A DNA stretch of 64,000 nucleotides, from assembly GCF_019904135.1 (NCBI RefSeq), contig NZ_JAIOGQ010000007.1, forward strand, positions 1-64,000, written 5' to 3'. The notes beneath the pieces were generated by a model that was not told the DNA's origin, ran no database searches, and saw nothing but the letters and a program-made list of their open reading frames with translations. The position numbers and the translations under genes were made by a program. Positions 17,853 to 26,969 of this stretch are shown here, piece by piece (the stretch's first letter is position 1; each line of letters starts with the position of its first letter). The stretch is from Paenibacillus caui (GTDB lineage Bacteria > Bacillota > Bacilli > Paenibacillales > Paenibacillaceae).

Positions 17853-19214
17853 TTAGAAGGCCCGTACCGTCCACTGCTTATCCGATTTGTGGACAGCAGC
17901 AATCGGATGTCCGAGCGCTTCCAGCAGACCGCGCAGCGAGATCCAGATCGCATCGTTTCTGAGCTCCACTTTGCCGGTTCTTCGGCCGGAAGCTTCTCCT
18001 TCCTTCCTCATCACAATCTCTCCTGTCCGGGGAAGAAGAGTGAAGCCTTGTCCGTTCCACTTCACCTCCGCCCTTTGAGAGGCGCTGCTCCAGGCGACTT
18101 CGGCGCCCAATCGCTCAAGCGTCGCACGCAGCGGGACGAACAAGGCGCCTTCTCGCAGCTCGTATTCGCCCGGCTCCAGCTTTGTCTGCACGCCTCCGGC
18201 CGTCACCGTAAGAGGCAGACCCTTCTCGAACAAAGCCGCGTTCAGGACAATATGGCTGTCAATCCATGCCTGATCCGGCGCTGTTCGCCCCTTGGCAAGG
18301 TTGCCTCCGGTATGGAACTGCACAGGCTTGACTTCAGGAGTAAGCGGAGCGAACCGGTACCCCTGGTCCTTGTAATACCGGATGATTTGCGGAAGAGCCT
18401 TGACCGTCGCATCGTGTCCGCTGCCGTCATGCATCAGTAGCACCACACTCTGCCGCTTGCCGTTCTCCGTAGCATTTTTCAAAATTTCATCGGACGGCAC
18501 CCCCTTCCTTGCAGAGTCTCCGCTGTCCACATCCCAGTCAAAAACCTGATATCCCGCCTGAGCCATCAGGGAGAAGTAGGTTTTGTCGAAGTGGCCGTAT
18601 GTTCCTCCAGGAGCGCGGACCAAAGAAGTCCTGTATCCGGTAATGTTTCGCAAGATTTCCTCGGTCTGTTTGATTTGTCCCCAAAATTCGCTAAAATTGT
18701 GGTATAACTTATCGTAATCATGGTCATAGGTATGATTGCCGACCGCGTGCCCTCCATCCGCGATTTGGCGGATCAGCTCTGGAGAGCTTTCAGCCTGCTT
18801 GCCGATTACAAAAAAAGTTGCTTTGACCTTGAATTGGTCCAATATCTGAAGAACGCTCTTCGTCAATTTGCTTGGGCCGTCGTCGAACGTGAGATATACC
18901 GTTTTGGATGAAGACTGCGGCTTTGCCTGCTCGGCAGTAGCGGTTTCCGTTTTGGCTGTCGCCAGCGCGCTCTTGACCGCCGCTTTCTTTACGGATTCAG
19001 CCGGTTTAGCCGCGGAAGCGTGTGCAGCCTGTTCCCGTTCGTTTCGGTCACCCTGTATCTCCCCCGGCCCACGGGCGGGAATTAAGGAAGCGGCTTCGGC
19101 CGGCTGGAGCTTGTACATGTTTGCCTTGCTCCAAATACTGCCGCCAATTATGACTGAAAGAATAAACACAAGGAAAATCGTCATCATAATGAGAACACGG
19201 GATTTTCTATACAT
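17853..19214 (-). CDS. Polysaccharide deacetylase with C-terminal stalk domain
   Basis: A 453-residue exported or membrane-anchored enzyme with one N-terminal hydrophobic segment (about 8-27), an Ala/Lys/Glu-rich linker, and a NodB deacetylase domain at about 104-310. The metal-site residues Asp112 (TFDDGP), His161 and His165 (NHTYDH), and the later RAPGG and LLMHDG motifs are all present. Residues about 335-450 form a copper-amine-oxidase-type stalk domain (FVPLRATLERLGAEVAW), which probably binds the wall or sugar. Removal of N-acetyl groups from peptidoglycan or another wall polymer is likely. GGAGG precedes the ATG. Confidence 0.9.
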   Translation of the reverse strand: MYRKSRVLIMMTIFLVFILSVIIGGSIWSKANMYKLQPAEAASLIPARGPGEIQGDRNEREQAAHASAAKPAESVKKAAVKSALATAKTETATAEQAKPQSSSKTVYLTFDDGPSKLTKSVLQILDQFKVKATFFVIGKQAESSPELIRQIADGGHAVGNHTYDHDYDKLYHNFSEFWGQIKQTEEILRNITGYRTSLVRAPGGTYGHFDKTYFSLMAQAGYQVFDWDVDSGDSARKGVPSDEILKNATENGKRQSVVLLMHDGSGHDATVKALPQIIRYYKDQGYRFAPLTPEVKPVQFHTGGNLAKGRTAPDQAWIDSHIVLNAALFEKGLPLTVTAGGVQTKLEPGEYELREGALFVPLRATLERLGAEVAWSSASQRAEVKWNGQGFTLLPRTGEIVMRKEGEASGRRTGKVELRNDAIWISLRGLLEALGHPIAAVHKSDKQWTVRAF

Positions 19215-19330
19215 ATGAACCCTACCTCCATCATGTCTATGAATAAGTCTTGGCTTTGATAGATTATATGGATGCAGCGTTCAAAATAGACTAGCCTTCC
19301 CGAAGATTAGCTGGAGAGTGAACAACCACT

Positions 19331-20050
19331 ATGGATATCGTGCATTATTTAGAGGATTTGTTTGAAGATCATGGGTATTTTGTCATCTGGATCGGTCTGC
19401 TGCTGGAGTTCATTGCGCTGCCGTTTCCGGGCGAAACGACGATGGCCTATGCGGGGTTTCTGTCCTATAAAGGTCTTCTGAACTGGCAGGCGCTCATTCT
19501 GTTCGCCTTCCTTGGAACGACGATGGGCATGACGACAACCTACTGGATCGGCCGAAAAGCGGGACTTCCGTTTATCCGAAAATTCGGCAAATGGTTTTTC
19601 CTCCCGCCGCATAAATTTGACAAAACGAAATACTGGTTTGACAAATACGGATCCGGACTGATCTTTATCGGCTACTTTATTCCGGGCGTTCGCCATATTA
19701 CCGGATATTTTTCCGGAATGATCACCCTTCCCTTCCGCAAATTCATGCTCTATGCCTATTCCGGAGCTCTTGTCTGGACGGCCCTTTTTGTGGGTATCGG
19801 CAAAATATTCGGCCCGCAGTGGAAATACATGTTCCACCTTGCTGCTACTTATTCCCTGATTGCGTCGCTGTGCATTGCCGCCTTGATTGCGCTCGTCGTA
19901 CTTTACCGCTACCGCCATACGCTAAGACGCGCATACTCCAAACGGTTCTCCGGCAAAAAACAGCCGCCGGAAGCAAGCGTGCGCGGCGTCCGTGACGACG
20001 AGGACGGTGACGCCAAGCCGAAGCCGTCCGGATCGACCTCTGAGCCTTGA
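19331..20050 (+). CDS. DedA family membrane protein
   Basis: A 239-residue protein of the DedA / SNARE-associated (VTT) superfamily with about five hydrophobic segments. Family marks include EFIALPFPGE near residue 23, a glycine-rich GTTMGMTTTYWIGRKAG stretch, and FIGYFIPGVRHITGYFSGM in the centre. Several DedA proteins are undecaprenyl-phosphate or phospholipid flippases, so a role in lipid-carrier recycling is plausible, which would suit the envelope genes around it. The C-terminal tail is hydrophilic and charged. It stands alone on the plus strand. Confidence 0.9.
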   Translation: MDIVHYLEDLFEDHGYFVIWIGLLLEFIALPFPGETTMAYAGFLSYKGLLNWQALILFAFLGTTMGMTTTYWIGRKAGLPFIRKFGKWFFLPPHKFDKTKYWFDKYGSGLIFIGYFIPGVRHITGYFSGMITLPFRKFMLYAYSGALVWTALFVGIGKIFGPQWKYMFHLAATYSLIASLCIAALIALVVLYRYRHTLRRAYSKRFSGKKQPPEASVRGVRDDEDGDAKPKPSGSTSEP

Positions 20051-20157
20051 TGCGCCTGATTTCGATTGATGCGCTTAATCATCTTTTGACGACGTTGTCC
20101 ATTTTTATGAAAAAAAGAGTAATAATACGAAGCTCTTATTCTCATAATATATAAAAT

Positions 20158-20198
20158 AAGCAGGCTGGATCTGATACCTTCCAGACTCCAGCCCGCTT
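20158..20198 (-). terminator. Terminator after bcp
   Basis: On the minus strand AAGCGGGCTGGA and TCCAGCCTGCTT pair with one mismatch around a 17-nt loop, followed by a T-rich tail. It lies 35 nt past the bcp stop codon. Confidence 0.65.
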
Positions 20199-20232
20199 GG
20201 GCGTCGCCCATGATGGACCGGCTTGCTCGCTG

Positions 20233-20721
20233 CTACTTTCGCTCTGTCTCATGCTGACGAACGGCTTCCAGCACCTCTTCAGCATGGTTCTTGACTTTTA
20301 CTTTCCGCCATTCCCGGACGAGTCTTCCTTCTTCATCCAGAAGGAATGTCGATCGCGCAATCCCTTCAAACTCCCGGCCGTACATTTTTTTGATTTGCCA
20401 CACGCCGAACATGCGGCTGACGCTATGATCCTCATCCGACAGCAGCGGAAACGGCAGCTCATATTTACCCGCAAACCGGTTATGCGACTTGATGTCGTCA
20501 CCGCTGATGCCCAAAAGCACAGCCCCGTGTTGTGCAAAATACTCGGTTCTGTCCCGGAAATCACAAGCTTCCTGCGTACAGCCCGGAGTCTGGTCCTTCG
20601 GATAGAAATAGATCACAACCTTCTTCCCTCTAAATTCGCTGAGCGTGACCGAAGCCCCGGAGCTTGCCGGAAGCGTAAAATCAGGAACAACCTGTCCGAT
20701 TTCGAGTTCTTGTTCTGCCAC
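20233..20721 (-). CDS. bcp: Thiol peroxidase, Bcp/PrxQ-type peroxiredoxin
   Basis: A 162-residue thioredoxin-fold peroxidase that reduces hydrogen peroxide and organic peroxides. The peroxidatic Cys48 and resolving Cys53 lie in PGCTQEACDFRD, the 5-residue spacing of atypical two-Cys PrxQ enzymes. The upstream KKVVIYFYPKDQTP and the later LSDEDHSV are family-typical. It starts at a GTG, 8 nt after GGGAGG. It is divergent from the LCP gene. I could not identify a convincing PerR box in the gap between them. Confidence 0.95.
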   Translation of the reverse strand: MAEQELEIGQVVPDFTLPASSGASVTLSEFRGKKVVIYFYPKDQTPGCTQEACDFRDRTEYFAQHGAVLLGISGDDIKSHNRFAGKYELPFPLLSDEDHSVSRMFGVWQIKKMYGREFEGIARSTFLLDEEGRLVREWRKVKVKNHAEEVLEAVRQHETERK

Positions 20722-20768
20722 CTTAGAATACCTCCCAATATGTTCACTTAGCCTTCAAAAAACGAAAA

Positions 20769-20797
20769 TTGATTGTGCCTGCCAAAAAAATTATAAT
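20769..20797 (+). promoter_or_regulatory. Promoter of the LCP gene
   Basis: -35 TTGATT, 17-nt spacer, -10 TATAAT, about 70 nt upstream of the LCP start codon. No other motif stands out in the divergent gap. Confidence 0.65.
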
Positions 20798-20865
20798 GTA
20801 AAGATATGAGAAACCGCCACGATTGGAGCGGAAATTCCGATCTTTTTGTAGAAAGGACGAATAAG

Positions 20866-21966
20866 ATGACAAAACGAACGAAACGGATCATCCTTTGGTC
20901 CGTTGCAGGCGTGCTAGCTGTCATTATTGCAGCAGTCGCCTATTATTTTTCCGCCATTTATAAACAAGTAGACAATTTTAGCAAGAAAGGCGAGGATTCT
21001 CCTTTCTACCAGGTTCAGCCCAGCGATATTAAAGTACCGGAGCCGCCGAAATGGGAAGGAACCGAAAGGGTCAACATTCTGCTGATGGGTGTGGATGCCC
21101 GCGGCATCCGGAAAGGGGAAATTCCCCGTTCGGATACGATGCTGGTTGCTTCCATTGACCCCGTAAAGAAAAAAGGGTACCTATTCTCCATTATGCGCGA
21201 TACTTATGTGGAAATACCCGAACACGGGAGCGAGCGGATCAACACGGCCATTACCCACGGGCCTAATACCGCGATGAAGGCTGTATCCGATCTGCTTGGC
21301 ATACCGATCCAATATTACGTATACACTGATTTTCAAGGATTCATTGCGCTCGTCGATGCGGTCGGCGGTGTGGATTTTGAAGTGGAGAAAGATATGCATT
21401 ACACCAGTGCTGCGGATAATCATGAATATGATATCGATCTCAAGAAAGGGATGCAGCATCTCGACGGCAAAACCGCGCTGCAGTATGTCCGTTTCCGGCA
21501 TGACGCCATGTCCGATTTTGCCCGGACGGATCGGCAGCGCAAGTTTTTAAGCGCAATTTCCGATAAGCTGAAAAGCACGACGTCCATTATGAACTTGCCT
21601 GGCATTCTGGAGAAAGTCAACCCTTACATCGATACCAATTTGTCCGTCTCGGACATGTGGAAGCTGGCGACTGTCGGCTATAAAAGTCAGGTGACGGCAA
21701 GTGAGCAAATCCCGCCGATGGATCTTTTGGAAGAAGAAAAAGTAAGCGGCGCTTCGGTTATCGGCATTAAGGATGAAGATGAGCTCAAGGAATATATACA
21801 GAACGTATTTAACCGGGATGACGCAGCCCAGCCTGAGACAAGCACGGATGGAAGCGTGTCCGCCGGGAATGCAGGCCCAGGCGATAAAGCAAGCGGCAGC
21901 GAAAGTGCAGCAAGCAGCGGCAACGCAGCAAATAAGGCAGAAAGCGATAGCAGCGGCGGGAAATAA
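20866..21966 (+). CDS. LCP family (LytR-CpsA-Psr) cell-wall glycopolymer ligase
   Basis: A 366-residue enzyme that moves anionic glycopolymers such as teichoic acids from the lipid carrier onto peptidoglycan. One N-terminal transmembrane helix (about 9-30) precedes the external LCP domain. Its marks are RVNILLMGVDARG, RSDTMLVASIDP, the arginine-bearing SIMRDTYVEIPEHG, and ALQYVRFRHD...DFARTDRQRKFL. The last 50 residues are a Ser/Gly/Ala-rich low-complexity tail. I start at the ATG preceded by GAAAGGA, 20 codons inside the longest open frame. It is followed by hemL after 49 nt with a weak hairpin between. Confidence 0.92.
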   Translation: MTKRTKRIILWSVAGVLAVIIAAVAYYFSAIYKQVDNFSKKGEDSPFYQVQPSDIKVPEPPKWEGTERVNILLMGVDARGIRKGEIPRSDTMLVASIDPVKKKGYLFSIMRDTYVEIPEHGSERINTAITHGPNTAMKAVSDLLGIPIQYYVYTDFQGFIALVDAVGGVDFEVEKDMHYTSAADNHEYDIDLKKGMQHLDGKTALQYVRFRHDAMSDFARTDRQRKFLSAISDKLKSTTSIMNLPGILEKVNPYIDTNLSVSDMWKLATVGYKSQVTASEQIPPMDLLEEEKVSGASVIGIKDEDELKEYIQNVFNRDDAAQPETSTDGSVSAGNAGPGDKASGSESAASSGNAANKAESDSSGGK

Positions 21967-21976
21967 TCCCCCGCTG
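21951..21976 (+). terminator. Weak hairpin at the end of the LCP gene
   Basis: CAGCGGCGGG and CCCCCGCTG pair with one bulge around the stop codon, but only TTAT follows. It may give partial termination before hemL. Confidence 0.4.
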
Positions 21977-22015
21977 TTATCGTGATTACATAAGAAAAGG
22001 GAAGGAAGTTTTAAG

Positions 22016-23329
22016 ATGAACCGTTCTAAATCCGAGCATTTGTATCAGGAAGCACTCAAACATATTGTAGGAGGCGTCAACAGCCCGTCCCGTTCGTTCA
22101 AGGCGGTAGGCGGCGGGGCGCCTGTTTTTATGGAGAAAGCGCGCGGGGCCTATTTCTGGGACGTTGACGGCAACCGCTATATTGATTACCTGGCCGCTTA
22201 CGGACCGATTATTACCGGACATGGACATCCGCACATTGCGGAGGCTATCGCGAGCGCCGCGGCAAACGGCACATTGTACGGAACGCCAACCGAGCTAGAG
22301 ATCAAGCTTGCCGTCATGCTGAAGGAGGCCATTCCTTCGATGGACAAGGTTCGCTTCGTCAATTCCGGTACGGAAGCTGTCATGACGACCATCCGGGTTG
22401 CCCGCGCTTATACGAAACGGAATAAAATCATCAAATTTGCCGGCTGCTACCACGGGCATTCGGATCTGGTGCTTGTCGCCGCTGGCTCCGGCCCTTCCAC
22501 CCTGGGCATTCCGGACAGCGCCGGCATTCCAACGAGCATCGCCCATGAAGTAATCACCGTTCCGTTCAACGATGCAGCGGCGCTTAAGGAGGCGCTGGAG
22601 AAATGGGGCGATGATGTCGCCGCCGTTATGGTGGAACCGATTGTCGGCAATTTCGGCATGGTTATGCCCAAGGAGGGTTTTCTTGAAGATCTTTGCAGAC
22701 TTGCCCGCCAGTATGGCGCCCTTGTCATCTATGACGAAGTGATTACCGCGTTCCGCTTCCATTATGGTTCGGCACAGACGTTTGCCGGCCTGCGGAACCA
22801 CGACGCCATCAAGCCGGACCTTACGGCGCTCGGCAAAATTATCGGCGGAGGTCTGCCGATCGGCGCATACGGCGGCAGCAAGGAGATCATGGAGCAGGTT
22901 GCTCCGCTGGGCCCTGCCTATCAGGCGGGCACGATGGCCGGCAACCCTGCGTCCATCTCCGCGGGTATTGCCTGCCTGGAGGTGCTGCAAGGCGAAGGCG
23001 TATACGAGGAAATGAACCGGTTAGCGGTACGCCTGACGGAAGGATTCGCTTCCTCCGCAGCTCAATACGGTATCCCGCTGACCATCAACCAAATCCGCGG
23101 CTCCTTCTCCACCCACTTCTGCGATCATCCGGTAACGAACTATGCGGAAGCCCAGGATACGGATAGCGAAGCCTTTGCCGAGTTCTTCCGCCTCATGCTG
23201 GACCAGGGGATCAACCTTGCTCCTTCCAAGTATGAAGCCTGGTTCCTGACCACGGAGCATACCGACGAGGATATTGACGCTACCCTGACAGCTGCCCATG
23301 AGGCTTTTCGCCGGATGAGCGGCAAATAA
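22016..23329 (+). CDS. hemL: Glutamate-1-semialdehyde 2,1-aminomutase
   Basis: A 437-residue PLP enzyme converting glutamate-1-semialdehyde into 5-aminolevulinate, the tetrapyrrole precursor. It has the family N-terminus [18 protein letters not shown], the aminotransferase III features YHGHSD and [11 protein letters not shown], and the PLP-binding lysine in [19 protein letters not shown] near residue 275. It stands apart from any other hem gene. Firmicutes often carry a second copy (GsaB type) outside the hem cluster, so this may be the paralogue. GGAAGGAAG precedes the ATG and a strong terminator follows. Confidence 0.95.
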   Translation: MNRSKSEHLYQEALKHIVGGVNSPSRSFKAVGGGAPVFMEKARGAYFWDVDGNRYIDYLAAYGPIITGHGHPHIAEAIASAAANGTLYGTPTELEIKLAVMLKEAIPSMDKVRFVNSGTEAVMTTIRVARAYTKRNKIIKFAGCYHGHSDLVLVAAGSGPSTLGIPDSAGIPTSIAHEVITVPFNDAAALKEALEKWGDDVAAVMVEPIVGNFGMVMPKEGFLEDLCRLARQYGALVIYDEVITAFRFHYGSAQTFAGLRNHDAIKPDLTALGKIIGGGLPIGAYGGSKEIMEQVAPLGPAYQAGTMAGNPASISAGIACLEVLQGEGVYEEMNRLAVRLTEGFASSAAQYGIPLTINQIRGSFSTHFCDHPVTNYAEAQDTDSEAFAEFFRLMLDQGINLAPSKYEAWFLTTEHTDEDIDATLTAAHEAFRRMSGK

Positions 23330-23344
23330 AGCGGTTTTCAACGC

Positions 23345-23390
23345 AAAAAAATCCCCTTGTGGCGCTTTGGCTGCCATAAGGGGATTTTTT
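23345..23390 (+). terminator. hemL terminator
   Basis: AAAAAATCCCCTT and AAGGGGATTTTTT form a 13-bp stem with an inner hairpin, ending in T6. It works on the plus strand and could also serve the convergent SGNH gene. Confidence 0.9.
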
Positions 23391-23428
23391 AAAGGCAAGA
23401 TAACCCCACAAAGTGAGGCTTTTATGTT

Positions 23429-24699
23429 TTACAGATTAATAAAAACCGTTTTGACCTTGGAGCTGTACTGCACATCAAAGCCCAGACCTTTCGCCAGCAA
23501 GGCAAGCGGAACATAGGTTTTGGAATTGCTGCCTGCCTTTTGCAGGAAAGCAGGAGCCGCGGTAGACACCTTTTCTCCATTCACCTGGATCGTTTTGGAA
23601 CCGATCGGGATGACGACTTTGTTCCCTTGATAAGTCAAAGACAAGCTGCCGTTGCGGCTATCCCAATTGGAGACAGCGTGGGTGGCCTGAATGATATCGC
23701 CGATCGCTATAAACGTCTGCCCGTTCTTCAAGATCGGCTTGTTCGGCGTAAGCAATTCTTGCCCTCCAACCACAATGGATATGGCTTCCTGGCCCAAGGC
23801 AGCCCGGGTCTGGCGGTAGTCCCCCCAGATGACCTCGGAAAATACCTTCGCTATCGCTTCGTAGCCGGCTTGCTTCGGATGAATGTCCCCTTCCAGAATA
23901 TGCGTAAAGCTGAGCTCGTTACCGACAAAAGCTGCCGCTACATGCGCAACCTTCACCTGACCTGTCTGACCGGCAAATCCGGCAACTACAGCATCAGTCG
24001 CTTCGGTAAACGCACCAGCCGCTTTCTCCAGCTTGGCATAGCTAGCTGCACCGACAAGCTCAGGCACTGGTTGGTATTGATCCGCCACGACGATTAATGC
24101 CTGCGGATTCATGGTTCTCAAATTCGTTAAGGCTTGAGTCAGGTTTGCCGTATAAGCATCGATCAACGTCTTCAATTTTGCTTCCAAATCGCTATCCGCC
24201 AGCTTGCCGGCTTCCTGAAGCAAGGATTTGACGTCATTGCCGCCAATCGTAATCGTGATCAGGTTTGCTGCCTCGATATCCGCCTTCGCCTGCGTCGTTC
24301 CGGCTGCAAATTGGGCGATTCTCGGATCGGAAAGACCAACCTGAATTTCGTCCGGCGCAGGCTGGCGTCCTTCTTGAATTGCCGATACGTAATGCGCCAG
24401 ACCCTCGCTTTTCAAGCCTAAAATACCGTAATTGGCCAGCTCTGTACGGCCATGATACAGACCTTGCTCTTTAATCCGGTCTGCAAAGCCATAAGGCACC
24501 GGAGCCGGCTGAGTGGCGAGATCAGGCTCATATCCGGCCGTAAGCGAATCCCCCAGCGCAACGATTCGGTACGCCTCCTGTGCCTGCGCTTCGGCGGCTG
24601 ATCATGAAACGTCGTGGCAGGCGCGGCTGCCAGCCATATGAGCAAGAACATAAGCAGCGCTTTTCCTGTTCCTCGCTTAAAGCTTGTTTGGATCATCAT
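23429..24699 (-). pseudogene. SGNH/GDSL hydrolase with stalk domain, disrupted by a 1-nt frameshift
   Basis: The signal peptide and the enzyme domain are in different frames. The start (ATG at 24699, after AAAGGAG) encodes a clear signal peptide, ALLMFLLIWLAAAPATTF. About 100 nt in, the reading must shift by one base near 24600 to reach AYRIVALGDSLTAGYEP, the GDSL block I with the catalytic Ser. In the enzyme frame a TGA lies just upstream of this. Block III GGND, block V DIHPKQAGY with catalytic Asp and His, and a C-terminal stalk domain (TYVPLALLAKGLGFDVQY) are intact. A single-base deletion, real or a sequencing error, explains all this. Intact, it would be a secreted lipase or esterase of about 420 residues. 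Confidence 0.82.
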
Positions 24700-24844
24700 G
24701 TTGAATAACACTCTCCTTTATGTATATATGCATGCAGCTTCATAGATGTAAGCTGGAAATCAAGAACGCCATCCTGTTGCGAAAACTCAATCCATTATAC
24801 CAATTATTAAATTCAAAGGAAATTTTTTTCACTTTCGTCCATTC

Positions 24845-24868
24845 AAAAAAAAGAGCCCCGGCAGGCTC
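24845..24868 (-). terminator. Terminator after the 82-residue protein
   Basis: On the minus strand GAGCC and GGCTC form a short stem around TGCCGG, followed by eight T. It lies about 45 nt past the stop codon. Confidence 0.7.
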
Positions 24869-24911
24869 ACAGGGACAAGCAATGGTAGTCTATTGCTGCA
24901 GTTAAGTATTC

Positions 24912-25160
24912 TCAGGATTCGTTGTCTTTCTTAGGTGAACGTTCAACATATTTGTCGTATCTGTCGTCAATTTCCCTGGCCATGCTGCGGTATTTCATCG
25001 TTTCTTCCACAACCGGGTCCATCGTTGTCTGGATGCGGATTTCATACTTGGGCGATAATCGCTTTCGTCCTTCCTCCTGATGGTTCACTTGTTTCTGTTC
25101 CCCATCAAATAAAAGCTCTGTCAGTTTCTGTTCGAGCTCTTTATTCTTCTGATCGCCCAT
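24912..25160 (-). CDS. Small hydrophilic protein of unknown function
   Basis: An 82-residue, charged protein without membrane segments or cysteines. I do not recognise the family. The C-terminal half (YEIRIQTTMDPVVEETMKYRSMAREIDDRYDKYVE) looks helical. Support for a real gene is the ribosome binding site AAGGAGGT 8 nt before the ATG, a good downstream terminator, and codon use like its neighbours. It lies 91 nt downstream of the inositol monophosphatase gene on the same strand and may be co-transcribed with it. Confidence 0.7.
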   Translation of the reverse strand: MGDQKNKELEQKLTELLFDGEQKQVNHQEEGRKRLSPKYEIRIQTTMDPVVEETMKYRSMAREIDDRYDKYVERSPKKDNES

Positions 25161-25251
25161 CTTTCGGACCTCCTTCGCGCTCCGGTAGTTTCCTCAGAAT
25201 CCATCGATCTTCCCCGTTCTCTATGTTGTTCTTTAATTCAACTTATATTCG

Positions 25252-26112
25252 CTACAAACCGGTCGCTTCCGCTTCTTTAAGCGTCTGAAGCAGCTCCTGG
25301 TGAATGTGTCCGTTGGTTGCTGCCAAATGGCGGGCTGCCAAATGATACGGTCCGCCCTGCGTATCCGTTACCTGTCCGCCGGATTCCTTCACAAGCAGCA
25401 CACCTGCCGCCACATCCCACGAGTTCAGGCCTACTTCATAGTAGCCAGTCAAACGGCCGGCTGCCACATAAGCCAGATGCAGGGCAGCAGACCCCATTGC
25501 TCTAAGGCTGCGCGTTCTGGTAGACAGCGCCGCAATGCCTTTCATATTGTTCGGCAGGGCAAACTCCCGCTCCGGATTGTAACCGATCGCCAGCAGGCTT
25601 CCCGACAATTCCGTCTCTTTCGAAACGGACATCGGTTTGCCGTGTACATAAGCTCCTTTACCTTTCTCCGCAACAAACATCTCATCATGCATCGGATCGT
25701 AAATAACTCCGACCGTCAACTCGCCCTTGATGGCCAGCGCTATGGAGACGCAGAAATATGGATTGCCGTGTACAAAATTTGTTGTTCCGTCAATCGGGTC
25801 CACGATCCAGAGATATTCGGAATCCGCATACCCCGCCACCGCCTCTGCCGATGCTTTTGCTCCCGGTTCGACACTCTCTTCGCCAAGAAAATCATGGTTC
25901 GGAAAGTGGGTCTTGATAAGCTTGCGGATCATGATTTCCGCCCCTTTGTCCACTTCGGTCACCAGATCCTGGGGGGAAAGTTTGGTATTCAGCTCTTTAT
26001 ATATGCCCACACGGCTTTTGATCCATTCTCCGGCTTTGGCTGCCGCGTTGATGGCAACGGCTGTAAAACTTTTGCTGCCAACCACATATGAAGGTTTATT
26101 ATTATCTTCCAA
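25252..26112 (-). CDS. Inositol monophosphatase family protein
   Basis: A 286-residue Mg-dependent phosphatase of the SuhB/IMPase family. The metal-binding signatures are all visible: GEESVE (about 99-104), WIVDPIDGTTNFVHGNPYF (about 126-144) and LNSWDVAAGVLLVKESGG near 230. The substrate may be inositol phosphate, NADP or fructose-1,6-bisphosphate, which members of this family share; the sequence does not settle it. The start is a TTG (MEDNNKPSY) behind GAAAGTAGAG. Beyond its 5' end lies a 1.3-kb decayed stretch. Confidence 0.9.
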   Translation of the reverse strand: MEDNNKPSYVVGSKSFTAVAINAAAKAGEWIKSRVGIYKELNTKLSPQDLVTEVDKGAEIMIRKLIKTHFPNHDFLGEESVEPGAKASAEAVAGYADSEYLWIVDPIDGTTNFVHGNPYFCVSIALAIKGELTVGVIYDPMHDEMFVAEKGKGAYVHGKPMSVSKETELSGSLLAIGYNPEREFALPNNMKGIAALSTRTRSLRAMGSAALHLAYVAAGRLTGYYEVGLNSWDVAAGVLLVKESGGQVTDTQGGPYHLAARHLAATNGHIHQELLQTLKEAEATGL

Positions 26113-26356
26113 GTGTTATCACTCTACTTTCTATCGCAATCTATTTGCCTTTTCTTCTGATACAATACGTCTTCGAAAAAATAAAGTTGCGCCCCTTTTA
26201 ACGGTTCCGGGAGACTTCAATTAAATTCCATATGGACAAGCAGAACGGCTGCCAATAATTTTAGCAATCCGCGTATTCGCAGGAAAGTCCGTCCCGATCC
26301 GACGGCTGTACGGCTGGTGACGAACTTTCTCTACTTGTCTGTGTGCTATTAATTTG

Positions 26357-26624
26357 GCTCCTACAATATTATAACCGATCGACAAAAATGATTTCGAGAT
26401 AATTCCACGTGACAAATGGTTGAGCAGGAACATGCCCGTATCGCCGACTTCCGCAGCATCCGTTGTTTTGCGGAATGGAGCCTTTTCTTCCACTTCCTTC
26501 AGAATGGAACCTGAAATCGCCGAGCACCTTGTGACGGCAGGCTTTCCGCTATTGCCCAGGCAATACTCCGCTCATTGGTCACCCCCATCACAACGATGTT
26601 CTTCCTTGCCAGAGTGTCCCCCAT
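26357..26624 (-). pseudogene. fabI: Enoyl-ACP reductase FabI remnant (large internal deletion)
   Basis: The minus strand keeps an excellent AGGAGG and ATG followed by the FabI N-terminus MGDTLARKNIVVMGVTNERSIAWAIAESL (given here as recognised blocks: KNIVVMGV, NERSIAWAIAESL, QGA). It then jumps, with a frame change, to the FabI C-terminus: SAISGSILKEVEEKAP, RKTTDAAEVGDTGMFLL and SRGI, then another shift to FVD and GYNIVG. About 180 residues of the middle are gone, including the catalytic Tyr-Lys part. It is clearly dead. An 18-nt hairpin (26648-26665) lies just upstream. A working fabI or another enoyl reductase must exist elsewhere. Confidence 0.82.
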
Positions 26625-26708
26625 GACTTAACCTCCTAAAAGTTTTGCGAAGGAGTCCTCCTTCGAATTCCACTTCGCAGCAAAACTCATCGCAAGCCGC
26701 GAGCGGCA

Positions 26709-26722
26709 GGATTTAAATCCTA
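26709..26722. repeat. 14-bp perfect palindrome
   Basis: AGGATTTAAATCCT is a perfect palindrome in the non-coding stretch upstream of the fabI remnant. Its function is unknown; it could be an old operator or chance in AT-rich DNA. It does not match the FapR box expected for a fab gene. Confidence 0.4.
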
Positions 26723-26805
26723 TATATATTGCTAACAAGATCACCCTGAGCGTAAACGCACAGATCCGCAGCAATCTTTCCAAACCAAAAAGCACTAATG
26801 TAATG

Positions 26806-26833
26806 AAAAGCCCGGTTCGCAACCAGGCTTTGA
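26806..26833 (-). terminator. Terminator-like hairpin between fabI and tnpB remnants
   Basis: On the minus strand AAAGCCTGGTT and AACCGGGCTTT pair around GCG with one mismatch, followed by TCATT. It would stop transcripts leaving the tnpB remnant before the fabI remnant. Confidence 0.55.
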
Positions 26834-26922
26834 AAACTGTTTATGTCGATATACTTTCTAAAAATAATCTGGACCTTCGCTATAGCTATAATTATACACG
26901 TTCTAAGAAAAACCTTTCAACA

Positions 26923-26969
26923 TTGAAGTCTCCTGCCACCTACGGGTTGTACCCTTAGAGGCGTGGGAT
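26923..26969 (-). mobile_element. IS200/IS605-type right end
   Basis: Directly after the last in-frame stop of the tnpB remnant, the minus strand reads GAATCCCACGCC, GGGTACAACCCG and GGTGGCAGGAGACTTCAA. The small GGGT/ACCC hairpin and the TTCAA end are like the right ends of IS605-group elements. In such elements this segment forms the scaffold of the guide RNA (omega or re-RNA) of TnpB. The right boundary at TTCAA is a judgement. Confidence 0.5.

Noticed and set aside
25300-26091. 263-codon plus-strand frame opposite the inositol monophosphatase
   Set aside because: Antisense shadow; no start context and no known motifs.
26628-26822. 64-codon hydrophobic minus-strand frame upstream of the fabI remnant
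   Set aside because: It has no ribosome binding site, overlaps the fabI start region, and contains palindromes. It looks like non-coding DNA.
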